Assembly (NCBI RefSeq): GCF_001482385.1 | Contig: NZ_CP013611.1 | Location: 4,409,501-4,473,500 of the forward strand | Source: Pseudoalteromonas rubra | GTDB taxonomy: Bacteria; Pseudomonadota; Gammaproteobacteria; Enterobacterales; Alteromonadaceae | Length of the DNA: 64,000 nt | Direction of reading: 5' to 3' | Shown here: positions 27,022 through 37,333 of the stretch, in pieces | How the letters are laid out: every line of letters starts with the position of its first letter | Numbering within the stretch: position 1 is the stretch's first letter | The notes under the pieces: model-generated | The model's database searches: none | Told to the model about the DNA's origin: nothing | Seen by the model: only the letters and a program-made list of their open reading frames with translations | Translations under genes and position numbers: made by a program

Positions 27022-27233
27022 CGTCTTTTTACAAATAAATCTTTCGGCCGATTCAGGCTCTCAGGTTGTTTGTAACGAAGACCACACGAAATTTAATTTT
27101 AACACACACACATATCGACACATACACTTGGGTGCAGGTGAGGGACAAATAACCGGTTTACCGGAGTGCCAAACTTGTTGGTGTTATGGGATATGTGGAG
27201 GCCTAACCCTACTTAATTTAGAGGAAAATACAA
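27022..27233 (+). ncRNA. rpsB 5' leader, probable S2 autoregulatory element
   Basis: About 210 untranslated bases separate the promoter from the rpsB ATG. They include a short hairpin CCGG-TTTA-CCGG (27153-27164) and the strong site AGAGGAAAA before the start. Gammaproteobacterial rpsB leaders are known to mediate feedback by protein S2. The assignment rests on position and length; the conserved structure was not modelled. Confidence 0.5.
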
Positions 27234-27962
27234 ATGGCAAACGTTTCAATGCGCGATATGCTTCAAGCTGGTGTTCACTTTGGTCACCAGGCTCGTTACT
27301 GGAACCCTAAGATGAAGCCTTTCATCTTCGGCGCTCGTAACCGTGTTCATATCATCAACCTGGAAAAGACTGTTCCTATGTTCAACGATGCACTTAAGTT
27401 CCTTTCGAACGTTGCATCTAACAAAGGTAAAATCCTTTTCGTTGGTACTAAGCGCGCTGCAAGCGAAGCAGTTAAAGAAGCAGCTATTCAAAGCGAGCAG
27501 TTCTACGTAAATCACCGTTGGTTAGGTGGTATGTTGACTAACTGGAAAACAGTTCGTCAATCAATCAAGCGTCTTAAAGACCTTGAGACTCAAAGCCAAG
27601 ACGGTACTTTCGAGAAGCTGACTAAAAAAGAAGCTTTGATGAAAACTCGCGAAATGGAAAAGCTTGAGAAGAGCCTTGGTGGTATTAAAGATATGGGCGG
27701 TCTTCCAGACGCTATCTTCATCATCGATGCTGACCACGAGCACATCGCTATCCGTGAAGCAAACAACCTGGGCATTCCAGTAGTATCTGTTGTTGATACT
27801 AACTCTAACCCAGATGGCGTTGACTTCATCATCCCAGGTAACGATGACGCGATCCGCGCTATCCAGCTTTACACTGGTGCTGTAGCGACTGCTATCACTG
27901 AAGGTCGTGAAAGCAACATCGTTGCTCAAGCTGAAAGCGACGACTTCGTAGAAGCTGAGTAA
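27234..27962 (+). CDS. rpsB: Small ribosomal subunit protein S2
   Basis: A 242-aa uS2 protein beginning [19 protein letters not shown], with the signature [20 protein letters not shown] and the later [22 protein letters not shown]. It belongs on the head/platform side of the 30S subunit and helps S1 bind. Codon use is strongly biased to preferred codons, as in tsf and unlike flanking genes, fitting high expression. It begins the translation operon and is followed by an intergenic hairpin before tsf. Confidence 0.99.
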   Translation: MANVSMRDMLQAGVHFGHQARYWNPKMKPFIFGARNRVHIINLEKTVPMFNDALKFLSNVASNKGKILFVGTKRAASEAVKEAAIQSEQFYVNHRWLGGMLTNWKTVRQSIKRLKDLETQSQDGTFEKLTKKEALMKTREMEKLEKSLGGIKDMGGLPDAIFIIDADHEHIAIREANNLGIPVVSVVDTNSNPDGVDFIIPGNDDAIRAIQLYTGAVATAITEGRESNIVAQAESDDFVEAE

Positions 27963-28030
27963 TTGATTGCATACCGCGCCACTGGCAACACCTAGTTTGC
28001 GGGTGGCCGGTCGCAACGCACTAAGCTGTC

Positions 28031-28065
28031 ATCAAGTCTTCATCTTATTTATCTGGAGACTTGAT
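28031..28065 (+). terminator. rpsB-tsf intergenic attenuator hairpin
   Basis: ATCAAGTCT and AGACTTGAT form a perfect nine-base stem with a 17-base loop, followed by a weak T-rich stretch. A partial terminator between rpsB and tsf is known in E. coli; this hairpin is the likely counterpart. Confidence 0.6.
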
Positions 28066-28125
28066 ATTCTTTACAAGCGGTAATTCGCTTATCAAAAAAC
28101 CGAATTCAGAATTGAGGATATTCTA

Positions 28126-28977
28126 ATGGCTGTAACTGCTGCCCTAGTTAAAGAACTTCGCGAGCGCACTGGCGCTGGCATGATGGATTGTAAAAAAGCA
28201 CTAACTGAAACTAACGGTGACATCGATCTAGCTATCGAAAACATGCGTAAGAGCGGTGCTGCTAAAGCGGCTAAAAAAGCTGGTAACATTGCTGCTGAAG
28301 GTACAATCCTTATCAAGCAAGGTGAAGGTTTCGCTGCACTTCTTGAAGTTAACTGTCAAACTGACTTCGTTGCTAAAGACGAAAACTTCCTGGGTTTTGC
28401 AAACACTGTTCTTGACGCTGCTGCTGAAGCGAAAACAGACATCGAAACTTTGAAAGCTAAGTTCGAAGAAACGCGTGTTGCACTAGTTGCTAAAATCGGT
28501 GAAAACATCAACGTACGTCGCGTTGAGTACATCGATGGTGCAAACATCTCTGCTTACCGTCACGGCGACCGTATCGGTGTTGTTGTAACTGGTGAAGCTG
28601 ACGAAGAAACGCTGAAGCACGTTGCAATGCACGTTGCTGCTTCTAAGCCTGACTACCTAAACCCAGAAGATGTACCTGCTGAGGTTGTAGAGAAAGAAAA
28701 AGCGGTTCAAGTTGAAATCGCTATGAACGAAGGCAAGCCTGCTGAAATCGCTGAGAAAATGGTTGTTGGCCGCATGAAGAAGTTCACTGGTGAGATCTCT
28801 CTTACTGGTCAAGCTTTCATCATGGAGCCTAAGAAGTCTGTTGGTGAGTACCTGAAAGAAAAAGGTGCTTCTGTTTCTTCATTCATTCGCCTGGAAGTTG
28901 GTGAAGGTATCGAGAAGAAAGAAGAAGACTTCGCTGCTGAAGTTGCTGCTCAAATCGCGGCTGCTAAAGGCGAATAA
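28126..28977 (+). CDS. tsf: Elongation factor Ts
   Basis: A 283-aa nucleotide exchange factor for EF-Tu, the E. coli length. The N-terminal UBA-like segment [20 protein letters not shown] is diagnostic, and [13 protein letters not shown] (the TDFV contact with EF-Tu) follows near residue 75. EF-Ts releases GDP from EF-Tu. Codon use is highly biased. It is the second gene of the rpsB-tsf operon and is followed by a strong terminator. Confidence 0.99.
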   Translation: MAVTAALVKELRERTGAGMMDCKKALTETNGDIDLAIENMRKSGAAKAAKKAGNIAAEGTILIKQGEGFAALLEVNCQTDFVAKDENFLGFANTVLDAAAEAKTDIETLKAKFEETRVALVAKIGENINVRRVEYIDGANISAYRHGDRIGVVVTGEADEETLKHVAMHVAASKPDYLNPEDVPAEVVEKEKAVQVEIAMNEGKPAEIAEKMVVGRMKKFTGEISLTGQAFIMEPKKSVGEYLKEKGASVSSFIRLEVGEGIEKKEEDFAAEVAAQIAAAKGE

Positions 28978-29054
28978 TCACGCTTAGGTGATTAAGTGAT
29001 GCAAAAGCCCCCTCGATATGAGATTTGCTTTTGCGTCACTGCACAAAATTCTCT

Positions 29055-29100
29055 AAAATAACCGCGCATTTATGTCTTTCATAAGCGCGGTTATTTTGTA
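29055..29100 (+). terminator. Terminator after tsf
   Basis: A 13-base perfect stem (AAAATAACCGCGC with GCGCGGTTATTTT) is extended inward by TTATG/CATAA. It ends in TTTTG, a strong stem with a short T run. Confidence 0.88.
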
Positions 29101-29127
29101 TCTCACTTTTAATTTGGCCCGGAAATT

Positions 29128-29868
29128 ATGACTATCAATCGAAAACCTGTTTTTAGACGCGTTCTTCTTAAACTTAGCGGCGAAGCTTTGATGGGAGATG
29201 AAGGCTTTGGAATCGATCCTAAAGTATTGGATCGTATGGCCCAAGAAATAAAAGAACTTGTAGAACTCGACGTAGAAGTGGGTTTGGTTATCGGCGGCGG
29301 TAACTTTTTACGTGGCGGCTCGTTAGCCGAAGCGGGCATGAATCGCGTAGTGGGCGATCACATGGGCATGCTGGCAACTGTGATGAACGGCCTGGCAATG
29401 CGCGATGCACTACACAGAGCGTTTGTGAATGCACGTCTGATGTCTGCCATTCCTCTGAATGGTGTTTGTGATGCGTATAACTGGGCAGAAGCAATCAGCT
29501 TACTGAAATCTGGCCGCGTGGTTATTTTCTCTGCGGGTACCGGTAACCCGTTCTTCACAACCGATTCGGCAGCTTGTTTACGCGGTATTGAAATTGAAGC
29601 AGACACTGTCATTAAAGCGACCAAAGTAGACGGCGTATTCAGTGATGACCCTGTTAAAAACCCGGATGCAGAATTACACCGTCACCTGACGTACAATGAA
29701 GTGATTGAAAGAGAATTAAAGGTTATGGACCTGGCGGCATTTACGCTGGCCCGTGACCACAACATGCCTTTGAGTGTATTCAACATGAACAAACCTGGCG
29801 CGTTAAAGCGGGTTATCATGGGTGAAGAAGAAGGTACGTTAATCAGTACACAACCAGCTGCAGAGTAA
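29128..29868 (+). CDS. pyrH: UMP kinase
   Basis: A 246-aa amino-acid-kinase-fold enzyme that phosphorylates UMP to UDP with ATP; hexameric and allosterically activated by GTP in this group. Conserved motifs are [14 protein letters not shown] (N-terminal phosphate loop), [10 protein letters not shown] and [16 protein letters not shown]. It follows the tsf terminator and precedes frr, the usual gammaproteobacterial order. Confidence 0.98.
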   Translation: MTINRKPVFRRVLLKLSGEALMGDEGFGIDPKVLDRMAQEIKELVELDVEVGLVIGGGNFLRGGSLAEAGMNRVVGDHMGMLATVMNGLAMRDALHRAFVNARLMSAIPLNGVCDAYNWAEAISLLKSGRVVIFSAGTGNPFFTTDSAACLRGIEIEADTVIKATKVDGVFSDDPVKNPDAELHRHLTYNEVIERELKVMDLAAFTLARDHNMPLSVFNMNKPGALKRVIMGEEEGTLISTQPAAE

Positions 29869-29952
29869 GCGCTCTGGCGCATTGGCTGGCAATACCAGCA
29901 ACTTAACCTGCAAGCTGAGTCCGATTAATACAGTAAAGAATAGGATAGCACT

Positions 29953-30510
29953 GTGATTGATGATATTAAAAAAGATGCGCAAGAGCGCATGACAAAAAGC
30001 GTAGCTGCGCTGGCAAGCCAGCTATCTAAAATCCGTACTGGCCGTGCACACCCGGCATTGCTCGATGGCATCTCTGTGTCTTACTACGGTGCTGACACGC
30101 CACTTAATCAGGTTGCTAACGTGACGGTAGAAGATTCACGTACACTGGCTATCAGCGTGTTTGACAAGTCTTTGGCACAAGCGGTAGAAAAAGCGATCAT
30201 GGCGTCTGATCTGGGTCTTAACCCAATGTCTGCGGGTACGGTTATCCGTGTACCACTTCCTCCGCTGACGGAAGAGCGTCGTAAAGACCTGATCAAAATC
30301 GTACGTGGTGAAGTTGAAGGCGGTCGTGTTGCGGTTCGTAACATTCGTCGTGATGCCAACGGTGACGTAAAATCACTGCTGAAGGATAAAGAGATTTCTG
30401 AAGACGAAGCACGTCAGACAGAAGACGAGATCCAGAAGCTAACTGATAAGTTTATCAAAGAGATGGACACTCAGCTGAGCGCTAAAGAAGCAGAGCTGAT
30501 GGAAATCTAA
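29953..30510 (+). CDS. frr: Ribosome recycling factor
   Basis: A 185-aa three-helix-bundle protein of exactly the usual length. Signatures are [22 protein letters not shown] near the N-terminus and [20 protein letters not shown] in the middle. With EF-G it splits post-termination ribosomes. The GTG or ATG choice is settled by an initiation at 29953, giving [14 protein letters not shown] strong terminator follows. Confidence 0.98.
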   Translation: MIDDIKKDAQERMTKSVAALASQLSKIRTGRAHPALLDGISVSYYGADTPLNQVANVTVEDSRTLAISVFDKSLAQAVEKAIMASDLGLNPMSAGTVIRVPLPPLTEERRKDLIKIVRGEVEGGRVAVRNIRRDANGDVKSLLKDKEISEDEARQTEDEIQKLTDKFIKEMDTQLSAKEAELMEI

Positions 30511-30537
30511 GCAGCCACAAATTTATTAGGTTTGCAG

Positions 30538-30572
30538 CGCCGTCTAAGGTATACTAGACGGCGTTTTTTTTT
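30538..30572 (+). terminator. Terminator after frr
   Basis: CGCCGTCTA and TAGACGGCG form a nine-base stem with an eight-base loop, followed by nine T. Confidence 0.95.
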
Positions 30573-30587
30573 ACTTAAATAGGCATT

Positions 30588-31361
30588 ATGATTTTAACCG
30601 CTGACGCAATTTCACAGCAATCTCTGCCCAAACATGTCGCTATTATTATGGATGGAAATGGTCGTTGGGCTCAGGCGCGTAAGCGTCCCCGTGCATATGG
30701 ACATAAAAAAGGGGTGGATTCAGTTCGCAATGCTGTGCAGTTTTGCTCTAAGCTAGGGATAGAGTCATTGACGTTGTTCGCTTTCAGTAGTGAAAACTGG
30801 CGTCGTCCAGAGGACGAAGTCAGCACTTTGATGGAATTATTCCTGTTTGTATTGAGTAAAGAAGTTAAGAAGCTCCATAAGAACAATGTGAAGCTGTCCA
30901 TCATCGGTGATATCTCGCGCTTCCCAGCCGGGTTGCAGCAAAAAGTTGTCGATGCAGAACAGTTAACCGAGCACAACTCGGGACTCAAGTTGAACATCGC
31001 GGCCAACTATGGCGGTCGCTGGGATATTGTGCAGGCAGCTCAATCGCTGGCTGAGCAGGTCGCTGAAGGCGCCATCCAGGCGAGCGACATTACAGAAGAG
31101 GCGATTTCGTCACGGCTGACTATGGCGGATCAAACCCCGCTTGATCTGTTGATCCGCACCGGTGGAGATTACCGCATTAGTAATTTCTTACTGTGGCAGG
31201 CAGCGTATGCTGAGCTCTACTTTACCGAAACATTATGGCCAGACTTTAATGAAGAAGCGTTTTCAGAAGCGCTTGCCAGTTACGTTTCTAGAGAACGACG
31301 TTTCGGTTGTACCGGCGAACAAATAAAACAATTACTCGCCGAGAGCAAAACAACAAGTTAA
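30588..31361 (+). CDS. uppS: Undecaprenyl diphosphate synthase (cis-prenyltransferase)
   Basis: A 257-aa enzyme that adds eight isopentenyl units to farnesyl diphosphate, giving the C55 lipid carrier for peptidoglycan and O-antigen. The catalytic Asp is in [13 protein letters not shown] near residue 22. Further motifs are [14 protein letters not shown] and [19 protein letters not shown]. It starts 16 bp after the frr terminator T run and leads into cdsA. Confidence 0.97.
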   Translation: MILTADAISQQSLPKHVAIIMDGNGRWAQARKRPRAYGHKKGVDSVRNAVQFCSKLGIESLTLFAFSSENWRRPEDEVSTLMELFLFVLSKEVKKLHKNNVKLSIIGDISRFPAGLQQKVVDAEQLTEHNSGLKLNIAANYGGRWDIVQAAQSLAEQVAEGAIQASDITEEAISSRLTMADQTPLDLLIRTGGDYRISNFLLWQAAYAELYFTETLWPDFNEEAFSEALASYVSRERRFGCTGEQIKQLLAESKTTS

Positions 31362-31372
31362 AGGTACAAAAT

Positions 31373-32239
31373 TTGTTAAAACAACGTGTTATGACGTCGG
31401 TGGTGCTGGCGCCACTGGCTTTACTATTGGTATTTTTTACGCCGCTGAATTTATTTAGCGTGATTGCCGGTGCCATTATTCTGATGGGTGCCTGGGAATG
31501 GGCGGCCTTTATCGGCCTGACTAATCGCCTGCATAAAGGCATTTATGTTGTCATGATGGCCGCGGTTCTGACAGTTCTTCATACCCACTGGCCGATCACA
31601 GAGCTTTGGCATCAGGGACGTCTGGTGGCCGATGCAAACTACGTTTTTACTCTTGCCGCGGCCTGGTGGCTGGTTGCGACTGTTCTGGTTATGAATTACC
31701 CGCGCATGGCGAAAGCCTGGAATGAAGGCATGATTATGCGTACTATAGCTGGCTTTTTGACCTTAATTCCACTTTGGCTGGCACTGAATGTGCTGCGCAG
31801 CGCAGAGTATCATCAGGCAGAGCAATATGGCTCAGTGTTAATTATGGTGGTGCTGGGTATCGTCTGGAGTGCAGACATAGGGGCTTACTTTGCCGGTAAA
31901 AATTTTGGCAAACACAAATTAATGCCCAATGTCAGCCCCAATAAAACGATTGAAGGGTTAATTGGTGGTTTACTGACGTCTGTCGTGTTTGTGGTCATTT
32001 TCTGCTATTACAGCGACGTAGAGCAACATCAGTGGCTATTATATGCTGGTTTAACCGTTGTGATTGCGCTGTTTTCTGCCGTCGGTGATTTACTGGAAAG
32101 CATGTTTAAACGTGAAGCCGGATTAAAAGACTCGGGAAAATGTCTGCCAGGACATGGCGGTATTCTTGACCGTATCGATAGCTTAACTGCGGCTGCGCCG
32201 ATTTTTGCCTTGTTGTACGCCTGGACGGTGACACTATGA
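31373..32239 (+). CDS. cdsA: CdsA, phosphatidate cytidylyltransferase
   Basis: A 288-aa integral membrane enzyme making CDP-diacylglycerol from phosphatidate and CTP, the branch point of phospholipid synthesis. About eight helices are seen, and the C-terminal signature SAVGDLLESMFKREAGLKDSG onward to GHGGILDRIDS is diagnostic. A TTG start at 31373 is chosen: it gives MLKQRVMTSVVLAPL, aligning with E. coli MLKYRLISAFVLIP, and AAAGGT lies upstream. A longer frame overlapping uppS would add an unrelated basic tail. The stop overlaps dxr. Confidence 0.95.
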   Translation: MLKQRVMTSVVLAPLALLLVFFTPLNLFSVIAGAIILMGAWEWAAFIGLTNRLHKGIYVVMMAAVLTVLHTHWPITELWHQGRLVADANYVFTLAAAWWLVATVLVMNYPRMAKAWNEGMIMRTIAGFLTLIPLWLALNVLRSAEYHQAEQYGSVLIMVVLGIVWSADIGAYFAGKNFGKHKLMPNVSPNKTIEGLIGGLLTSVVFVVIFCYYSDVEQHQWLLYAGLTVVIALFSAVGDLLESMFKREAGLKDSGKCLPGHGGILDRIDSLTAAAPIFALLYAWTVTL

Positions 32240-33423
32240 GTGACAAGCAAAACCTGGTGATCTTAGGGTCTACGGGCTCTATAGGTACATCAACGCTGGA
32301 TGTCGTTGAGCGAAATTGCGCACACTATCAGGTTTTTGCGCTGGTTGCCGGGCGCAATGCTCAACTGGTTATCGAACAGGCTCTAAAACATCAGCCTCGC
32401 TATGTTGTTATGGGGACTGAGGACGCTGCCAAAGAAGTAAGTTCAGCACTGAGTACCCAACAGACTGAGGTGCTCTGTGGCACTCAGGCCATGTGTGATA
32501 TTGCCGCTCATACTGACGTCGACATTGTGATGTCGGCCATTGTCGGTGCAGCGGGATTATTGCCAACACTGGCAGCGGTAGAGCAGGGCAAGAAAGTTTT
32601 GCTTGCCAATAAAGAATCTCTGGTCATGTCAGGCCAGTTATTTATGGATAAAGTAAAACGCCACGGTGCGATTTTGCTGCCCATAGACAGCGAACACAAT
32701 GCTATCTTTCAATGTTTACCAGATGCCTTGCAACAGGGGGCTAGCACGGCCCTGGATGCTCAAGGGATCCGTAAAATCCTGCTAACCGGTTCCGGGGGCC
32801 CTTTTCTTAACCGTGAAATTGATACACTGGCCGATGTGACCGTGGCTGAGGCTGTTGCACACCCTAACTGGTCAATGGGGCAGAAGATCTCGGTAGACTC
32901 CGCGACCATGATGAACAAAGGACTGGAGTTTGTTGAAGCAAAATGGTTGTTTCATTGCCAGGCAGACGACATTGAAGTGGTTATCCACCCACAAAGTATG
33001 ATCCACTCCATGGTGCAATACATAGATGGCTCCGTGATTGCGCAAATGGGTCAGCCTGATATGCGTACTCCCATTGCTTATGGTCTGGCCTATCCTGAAC
33101 GGATAGACGCGGGCGTTAAGCCTCTCGATTTTGCGGATATTGTTGATTTCACCTTTACCAAGCCTGATTTCAATCGCTATCCCAACTTGAAACTGGCAAT
33201 CGATGCATGTCGCAGTGGTCAGTCTGCCACAACGACCCTGAACGCGGCGAACGAGATTGCGGTTGCGGCCTTTTTGAATGAGCAAATTGGTTTTTGTGAT
33301 ATTTATCGCATAAATGCTGAAGTACTTGAACGTTGCCACCTCGAACCTTTACACTCTGTGGACGCGATAATGGCACAGGATGCGCAAGCCCGCAGACTTG
33401 CCAGGGAACTGATCAGTAAGTAG
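32236..33423 (+). CDS. dxr: 1-deoxy-D-xylulose 5-phosphate reductoisomerase
   Basis: A 395-aa enzyme of the MEP isoprenoid pathway (also called IspC), NADPH- and Mn-dependent. Visible are the NADPH-binding loop LGSTGSIGTSTLDV, LLANKESLVMSG, the metal-binding region PIDSEHNAIFQCL, and the substrate loop HPNWSMGQKISVDSATMMNKGLE. It overlaps cdsA by four bases (ATGA). It supplies the precursor for undecaprenyl diphosphate made by the upstream uppS product. Confidence 0.98.
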   Translation: MSDKQNLVILGSTGSIGTSTLDVVERNCAHYQVFALVAGRNAQLVIEQALKHQPRYVVMGTEDAAKEVSSALSTQQTEVLCGTQAMCDIAAHTDVDIVMSAIVGAAGLLPTLAAVEQGKKVLLANKESLVMSGQLFMDKVKRHGAILLPIDSEHNAIFQCLPDALQQGASTALDAQGIRKILLTGSGGPFLNREIDTLADVTVAEAVAHPNWSMGQKISVDSATMMNKGLEFVEAKWLFHCQADDIEVVIHPQSMIHSMVQYIDGSVIAQMGQPDMRTPIAYGLAYPERIDAGVKPLDFADIVDFTFTKPDFNRYPNLKLAIDACRSGQSATTTLNAANEIAVAAFLNEQIGFCDIYRINAEVLERCHLEPLHSVDAIMAQDAQARRLARELISK

Positions 33424-33431
33424 GAGTCACT

Positions 33432-34784
33432 ATGTTGGAATTTTTCTGGAACCTGGGTTCTTTCATTGTCGCACTGGGGATCTTGGTGGCTGTACATGAA
33501 TATGGCCATTTTTGGGTTGCCAGAAAAGCCGGTGTGAAGGTACTCAGATTCTCAATTGGGTTTGGTAAACCTTTGGTTCGTTGGCACGATAAACTCGGTA
33601 CTGAATATGTCATTGCCGCTATTCCTTTGGGCGGCTATGTTCGCATGCTGGACGAACGTGTGGACGAAGTCTCCGCGTCAGAACAGCACCTGTCATTTAA
33701 CAACAAACCCGTCCTGTCCAGAATTGCCATTTCAGCAGCAGGACCACTTGCAAACTTCCTGTTCGCCATTTTTGCCCTCGCATTGATGTATATGGTCGGC
33801 GTTCAGAATGCCAAGCCCATTGTCGGAAACGTGACCGAGCGTAGCATCGCAGCTCAGGCTCAGGTGCAACCGGGCGATCGTATTATCAGTGTTGATGATG
33901 AGGTTGTTCAGTCCTGGCAGGAAGTGACCTTTGCGTTGATGGGTGGACTGGGTGAATCGCAAGTCATCCTCAAAGTTCAGGACAGTGAGGGGCTGCTCGC
34001 TTTGCGTCAGCTCGATACCCGCGAGTGGCGACTGGAAGAGCAAGATGTGCCACCTTTGACGTCTGTGGGTATCCAACCGTATCGTCCCAATCTGAAACTT
34101 GAAATTGCACAAATAGCGTCAGGCTCTGCTGCCGAGCAAGGCGGTTTGGCGGTTGGGGATAAACTGCTGCGTTATAACGATGAAACACTCGACTCCTGGG
34201 AGCAATTTGTTCAGCTGGTTCAAACCTCAGCGCAGCAACGCAGTCATCTGGTCGTGCAAAGAGCAGGTGCTGAGGTTGACCTTTACCCGACACCACAGGG
34301 CCGCGAAGACAATCAGGGAATACTTGTTGGCTATCTGGGTGTAGTCCCTGTGCTTGAGCCCTGGCCGAAAGGGTATATTGAAACTAGACAATACGGGGTA
34401 TTCGATAGTATCGTGCTGGGCGTTAAAAAGACCTACGACTTAACTGCGCTCAGTTTTGAGATGATTGGTAATTTATTGACCGGTCAGGTATCGGTTAAAA
34501 ATCTCAGTGGGCCGGTTGGCATTGCTGTTGGGGCCGGGAATAGTGTGAGTTATGGGTTTGTCGCATTTTTAGGCTTTTTAGCATTAATTAGCGTCAACCT
34601 GGGGGTTTTCAACCTTTTACCCCTGCCGGTCTTAGATGGCGGGCACTTAATGTATTACTTTATTGAACTTATTCGCAAAAAACCGGTCTCTGAAAAGACA
34701 CAAGAGTTAGGCTATAAGGTGGGTGCAGTTGTGCTCCTGGCGCTAACTTGTTTTGCACTACTTAACGATGTATCGAGGCTTTAG
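33432..34784 (+). CDS. rseP: RseP, site-2 intramembrane zinc protease
   Basis: A 450-aa S2P protease. The zinc motif HEYGH is in the first helix (LVAVHEYGHFWVARKAG, residues ~17-33), two PDZ domains occupy residues ~125-310, and the LDGGH motif lies near residue 400 (LPLPVLDGGHLMYY). RseP completes cleavage of RseA to release sigma-E and clears signal peptide remnants. It sits between dxr and bamA, as in most gammaproteobacteria. Confidence 0.97.
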   Translation: MLEFFWNLGSFIVALGILVAVHEYGHFWVARKAGVKVLRFSIGFGKPLVRWHDKLGTEYVIAAIPLGGYVRMLDERVDEVSASEQHLSFNNKPVLSRIAISAAGPLANFLFAIFALALMYMVGVQNAKPIVGNVTERSIAAQAQVQPGDRIISVDDEVVQSWQEVTFALMGGLGESQVILKVQDSEGLLALRQLDTREWRLEEQDVPPLTSVGIQPYRPNLKLEIAQIASGSAAEQGGLAVGDKLLRYNDETLDSWEQFVQLVQTSAQQRSHLVVQRAGAEVDLYPTPQGREDNQGILVGYLGVVPVLEPWPKGYIETRQYGVFDSIVLGVKKTYDLTALSFEMIGNLLTGQVSVKNLSGPVGIAVGAGNSVSYGFVAFLGFLALISVNLGVFNLLPLPVLDGGHLMYYFIELIRKKPVSEKTQELGYKVGAVVLLALTCFALLNDVSRL

Positions 34785-34851
34785 GCCGCTAGGTGCGATA
34801 GCAATTGAGGCGCACTGTTCGCCGTAAGCTGTAAAGGATAAAGATAATAAA

Positions 34852-37323
34852 ATGCCTATAAAAAAACATTTAGCTGTAACGAGTTTACTGGGCGCGAGCT
34901 TTGCTGCTCTGGGGCAAAACTCCTTTATCGTAGAAGATTTGAAAGTTGAAGGCCTGCAGCGCGTTGCGCTGGGCGCTGCGTTAACACATATTCCTATCAA
35001 CGTGGGTGATCAAGTTGATGACTATACGGTGTCTAAGACGATTAAGGCGCTATTTGCATCTGGCCATTTTGATGATATCGCCGCATATCGCGATGGCAAT
35101 CAGGTTATTTTCAAAGTTAAAGAACGTCCAACGATTGCCTCAATCGAATTTGATGGCAACAAAGACATCAAAGACGAGCAGCTTCAGGAAAGCTTAGATC
35201 AGCAAAATATTCGTGCCGGTGAAACCTTAGACAGAACGGTCATTGATAGTGTAGAGAAAGGCCTTATCGAATTCTTCCATAGTATCGGTAAGTATAACGC
35301 TAAGATTGAGATGACCATTGTTGAGCTGCCTCGTAACCGGGTGAGACTGAAGCTGGACTTTGATGAAGGTGACGCGGCGTCGGTCAGACAGATCAACTTG
35401 GTTGGTAATGAACTGTTCTCGGATGAAGAGTTGCTGAAACTGGTTGAATCGCAGCAAGATTTACCCTGGTGGAAATTCCTGTCAAGCGACCGCTATCAGA
35501 AGCAAACCATTGAAGGCGATCTGGAAAAGATCCGAAGTTACTACCTGGACCGTGGTTACCTGCGTTTCAATATTGACTCGACCCAGGTGTCTGTAAGCCC
35601 GGAGCGTGAGTCTGTCTACGTGACAGCGAACCTCACCGAGGGTGAGCAGTACATGGTGAAAGACTTTGAGTTCATCGGAGATCTGTTGGGTCGGGAAGAA
35701 TTGATCCGCAGCGTGGTACCATTAAGAAGCGGTGAGTTGTACAACGGCTCAATCGTGACAGCCACCGAAGAATTTATCAAAAGTTACCTGGCACGCTTTG
35801 GTTATGCCAATGCCGAGGTGCGTACTGTGCCTGACATTGATGATGAAAACAAAGAAGTGAAGCTGACCCTGGCGGTTGACCCTGGCAAACGCGTTTATGT
35901 GCGCCGTATTGCGGTCAATGGTAACCAGGTCACTGCAGACCACGTTGTTCGTCGTGAAATGACGCAACTTGAAGGCGCCTGGTTATCTAACCAAAGCCTT
36001 GAACGCTCAAAGTTACAGATCCAGCGTCTGCCTTATATGGAAAGCGTTGACTTTGAAGTCAAGCCAATTCCAGGTGTTGACGATCAGGTCGATGTTGACT
36101 TTAAAGTTAAAGAGCAGCCAGCAGGTAGTTTCCAGGCCGGTGTCGCATATGGTTCATATGGTGGTTTGCAGTTCAACGTGGGCGTGAGTGAGTCTAATTT
36201 CCTCGGAACAGGTAACCAGCTGGCCTTTAATATTAATACTGGCCGGGGGTCGAAGCGTTATACCGTTTCTTACACAAACCCTTACTTTACGCCAGATGGT
36301 GTGTCACAGGGTAGCAGTATTTTCTACAGTGATTTTGATGGCTCTAAGCTGGGCCTGATTGATTACGACCAGACCAACTATGGTATTGGTACCAATTTTG
36401 GTTTCCCAATCGATGCCGTTAACCGCATTAACTTTGGTGTGCGCTGGATAGAAGAAGAGCTGGATCGTATCCCGGATTACGAGCAATCACGGGTAATGCG
36501 ACTGGCGTTTACCGATCCGGAAAACCCGGATGCTGGGTTTGATTTTACTAAGTATGAGCTGAGCGTGGGGTGGTCACGGATCACTGTTAACCGCGGTATG
36601 TTCCCGACAGATGGTTCACGTCAGAGTGCGACCTTCAGGATCACCACTCCTAACTCAGATCTGAACTTCTTTAAATTGAATTACGACTCGCGTTTCTACT
36701 GGCCAATCAGTAATGACCATCGTTGGGTATTCTCGGCGCGTACTGGTCTTGCTTATGGTAACGGTTACGGTGACGTCAACGGCTTTGAGCAAACGCTGCC
36801 ATTCCAGGAGTTCTATCGTATAACCGAAATGGAGCTGCGAGGTTTTGACCGCAATACTATCTTGCCACGTGCGCTGCAGCGTGTACCTTCTTCAATTGGC
36901 GGTACGCCATTACCGGATGGCACAATACCAGGTTCGATTGGTGGTGATCCGCAGTTTGACAATCTGATCCAGGGCGGTCGTATCGGTGGTAACGCAAAAG
37001 CCTTAGCAGGCATTGAGATGATTGTACCTACGCCTTTCCTGGAAGAAGAAAACACCAGCTCAGTGCGTACCAGCTTCTTCATTGACGCTGCGAACGTCTG
37101 GGATACTGAGTTCGATGCCGATCGTTATACGAACTTGTCGCCTGATGTGTATAAAACATTATCAGATTACTCTGATCCAAGTCGATTCAGGGTATCTACA
37201 GGCCTATCTGTACAGTGGATCTCACCAATGGGACCTATGCTGATCAGTTTTGCCTACCCACTGAAAAAAGAAGAAGATGATGAAACTGACTTCATCAGCT
37301 TTAACATAAGTAATACGTTCTAA
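34852..37323 (+). CDS. bamA: BamA, outer-membrane protein assembly factor
   Basis: An 823-aa Omp85 protein: signal peptide (residues ~1-20, MPIKKHLAVTSLLGASFAALG), five POTRA domains to about residue 425 (first FIVEDLKVEGLQRVALGAAL), and a 16-strand barrel with the lid-lock segment and the VRGF-like motif MELRGFDRN. The C-terminus ends in SFNISNTF with terminal Phe. It inserts beta-barrel proteins such as MlaA's porin partner and the receptors encoded in this window. Confidence 0.97.
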   Translation: MPIKKHLAVTSLLGASFAALGQNSFIVEDLKVEGLQRVALGAALTHIPINVGDQVDDYTVSKTIKALFASGHFDDIAAYRDGNQVIFKVKERPTIASIEFDGNKDIKDEQLQESLDQQNIRAGETLDRTVIDSVEKGLIEFFHSIGKYNAKIEMTIVELPRNRVRLKLDFDEGDAASVRQINLVGNELFSDEELLKLVESQQDLPWWKFLSSDRYQKQTIEGDLEKIRSYYLDRGYLRFNIDSTQVSVSPERESVYVTANLTEGEQYMVKDFEFIGDLLGREELIRSVVPLRSGELYNGSIVTATEEFIKSYLARFGYANAEVRTVPDIDDENKEVKLTLAVDPGKRVYVRRIAVNGNQVTADHVVRREMTQLEGAWLSNQSLERSKLQIQRLPYMESVDFEVKPIPGVDDQVDVDFKVKEQPAGSFQAGVAYGSYGGLQFNVGVSESNFLGTGNQLAFNINTGRGSKRYTVSYTNPYFTPDGVSQGSSIFYSDFDGSKLGLIDYDQTNYGIGTNFGFPIDAVNRINFGVRWIEEELDRIPDYEQSRVMRLAFTDPENPDAGFDFTKYELSVGWSRITVNRGMFPTDGSRQSATFRITTPNSDLNFFKLNYDSRFYWPISNDHRWVFSARTGLAYGNGYGDVNGFEQTLPFQEFYRITEMELRGFDRNTILPRALQRVPSSIGGTPLPDGTIPGSIGGDPQFDNLIQGGRIGGNAKALAGIEMIVPTPFLEEENTSSVRTSFFIDAANVWDTEFDADRYTNLSPDVYKTLSDYSDPSRFRVSTGLSVQWISPMGPMLISFAYPLKKEEDDETDFISFNISNTF

Positions 37324-37333
37324 GGAGCTAATT

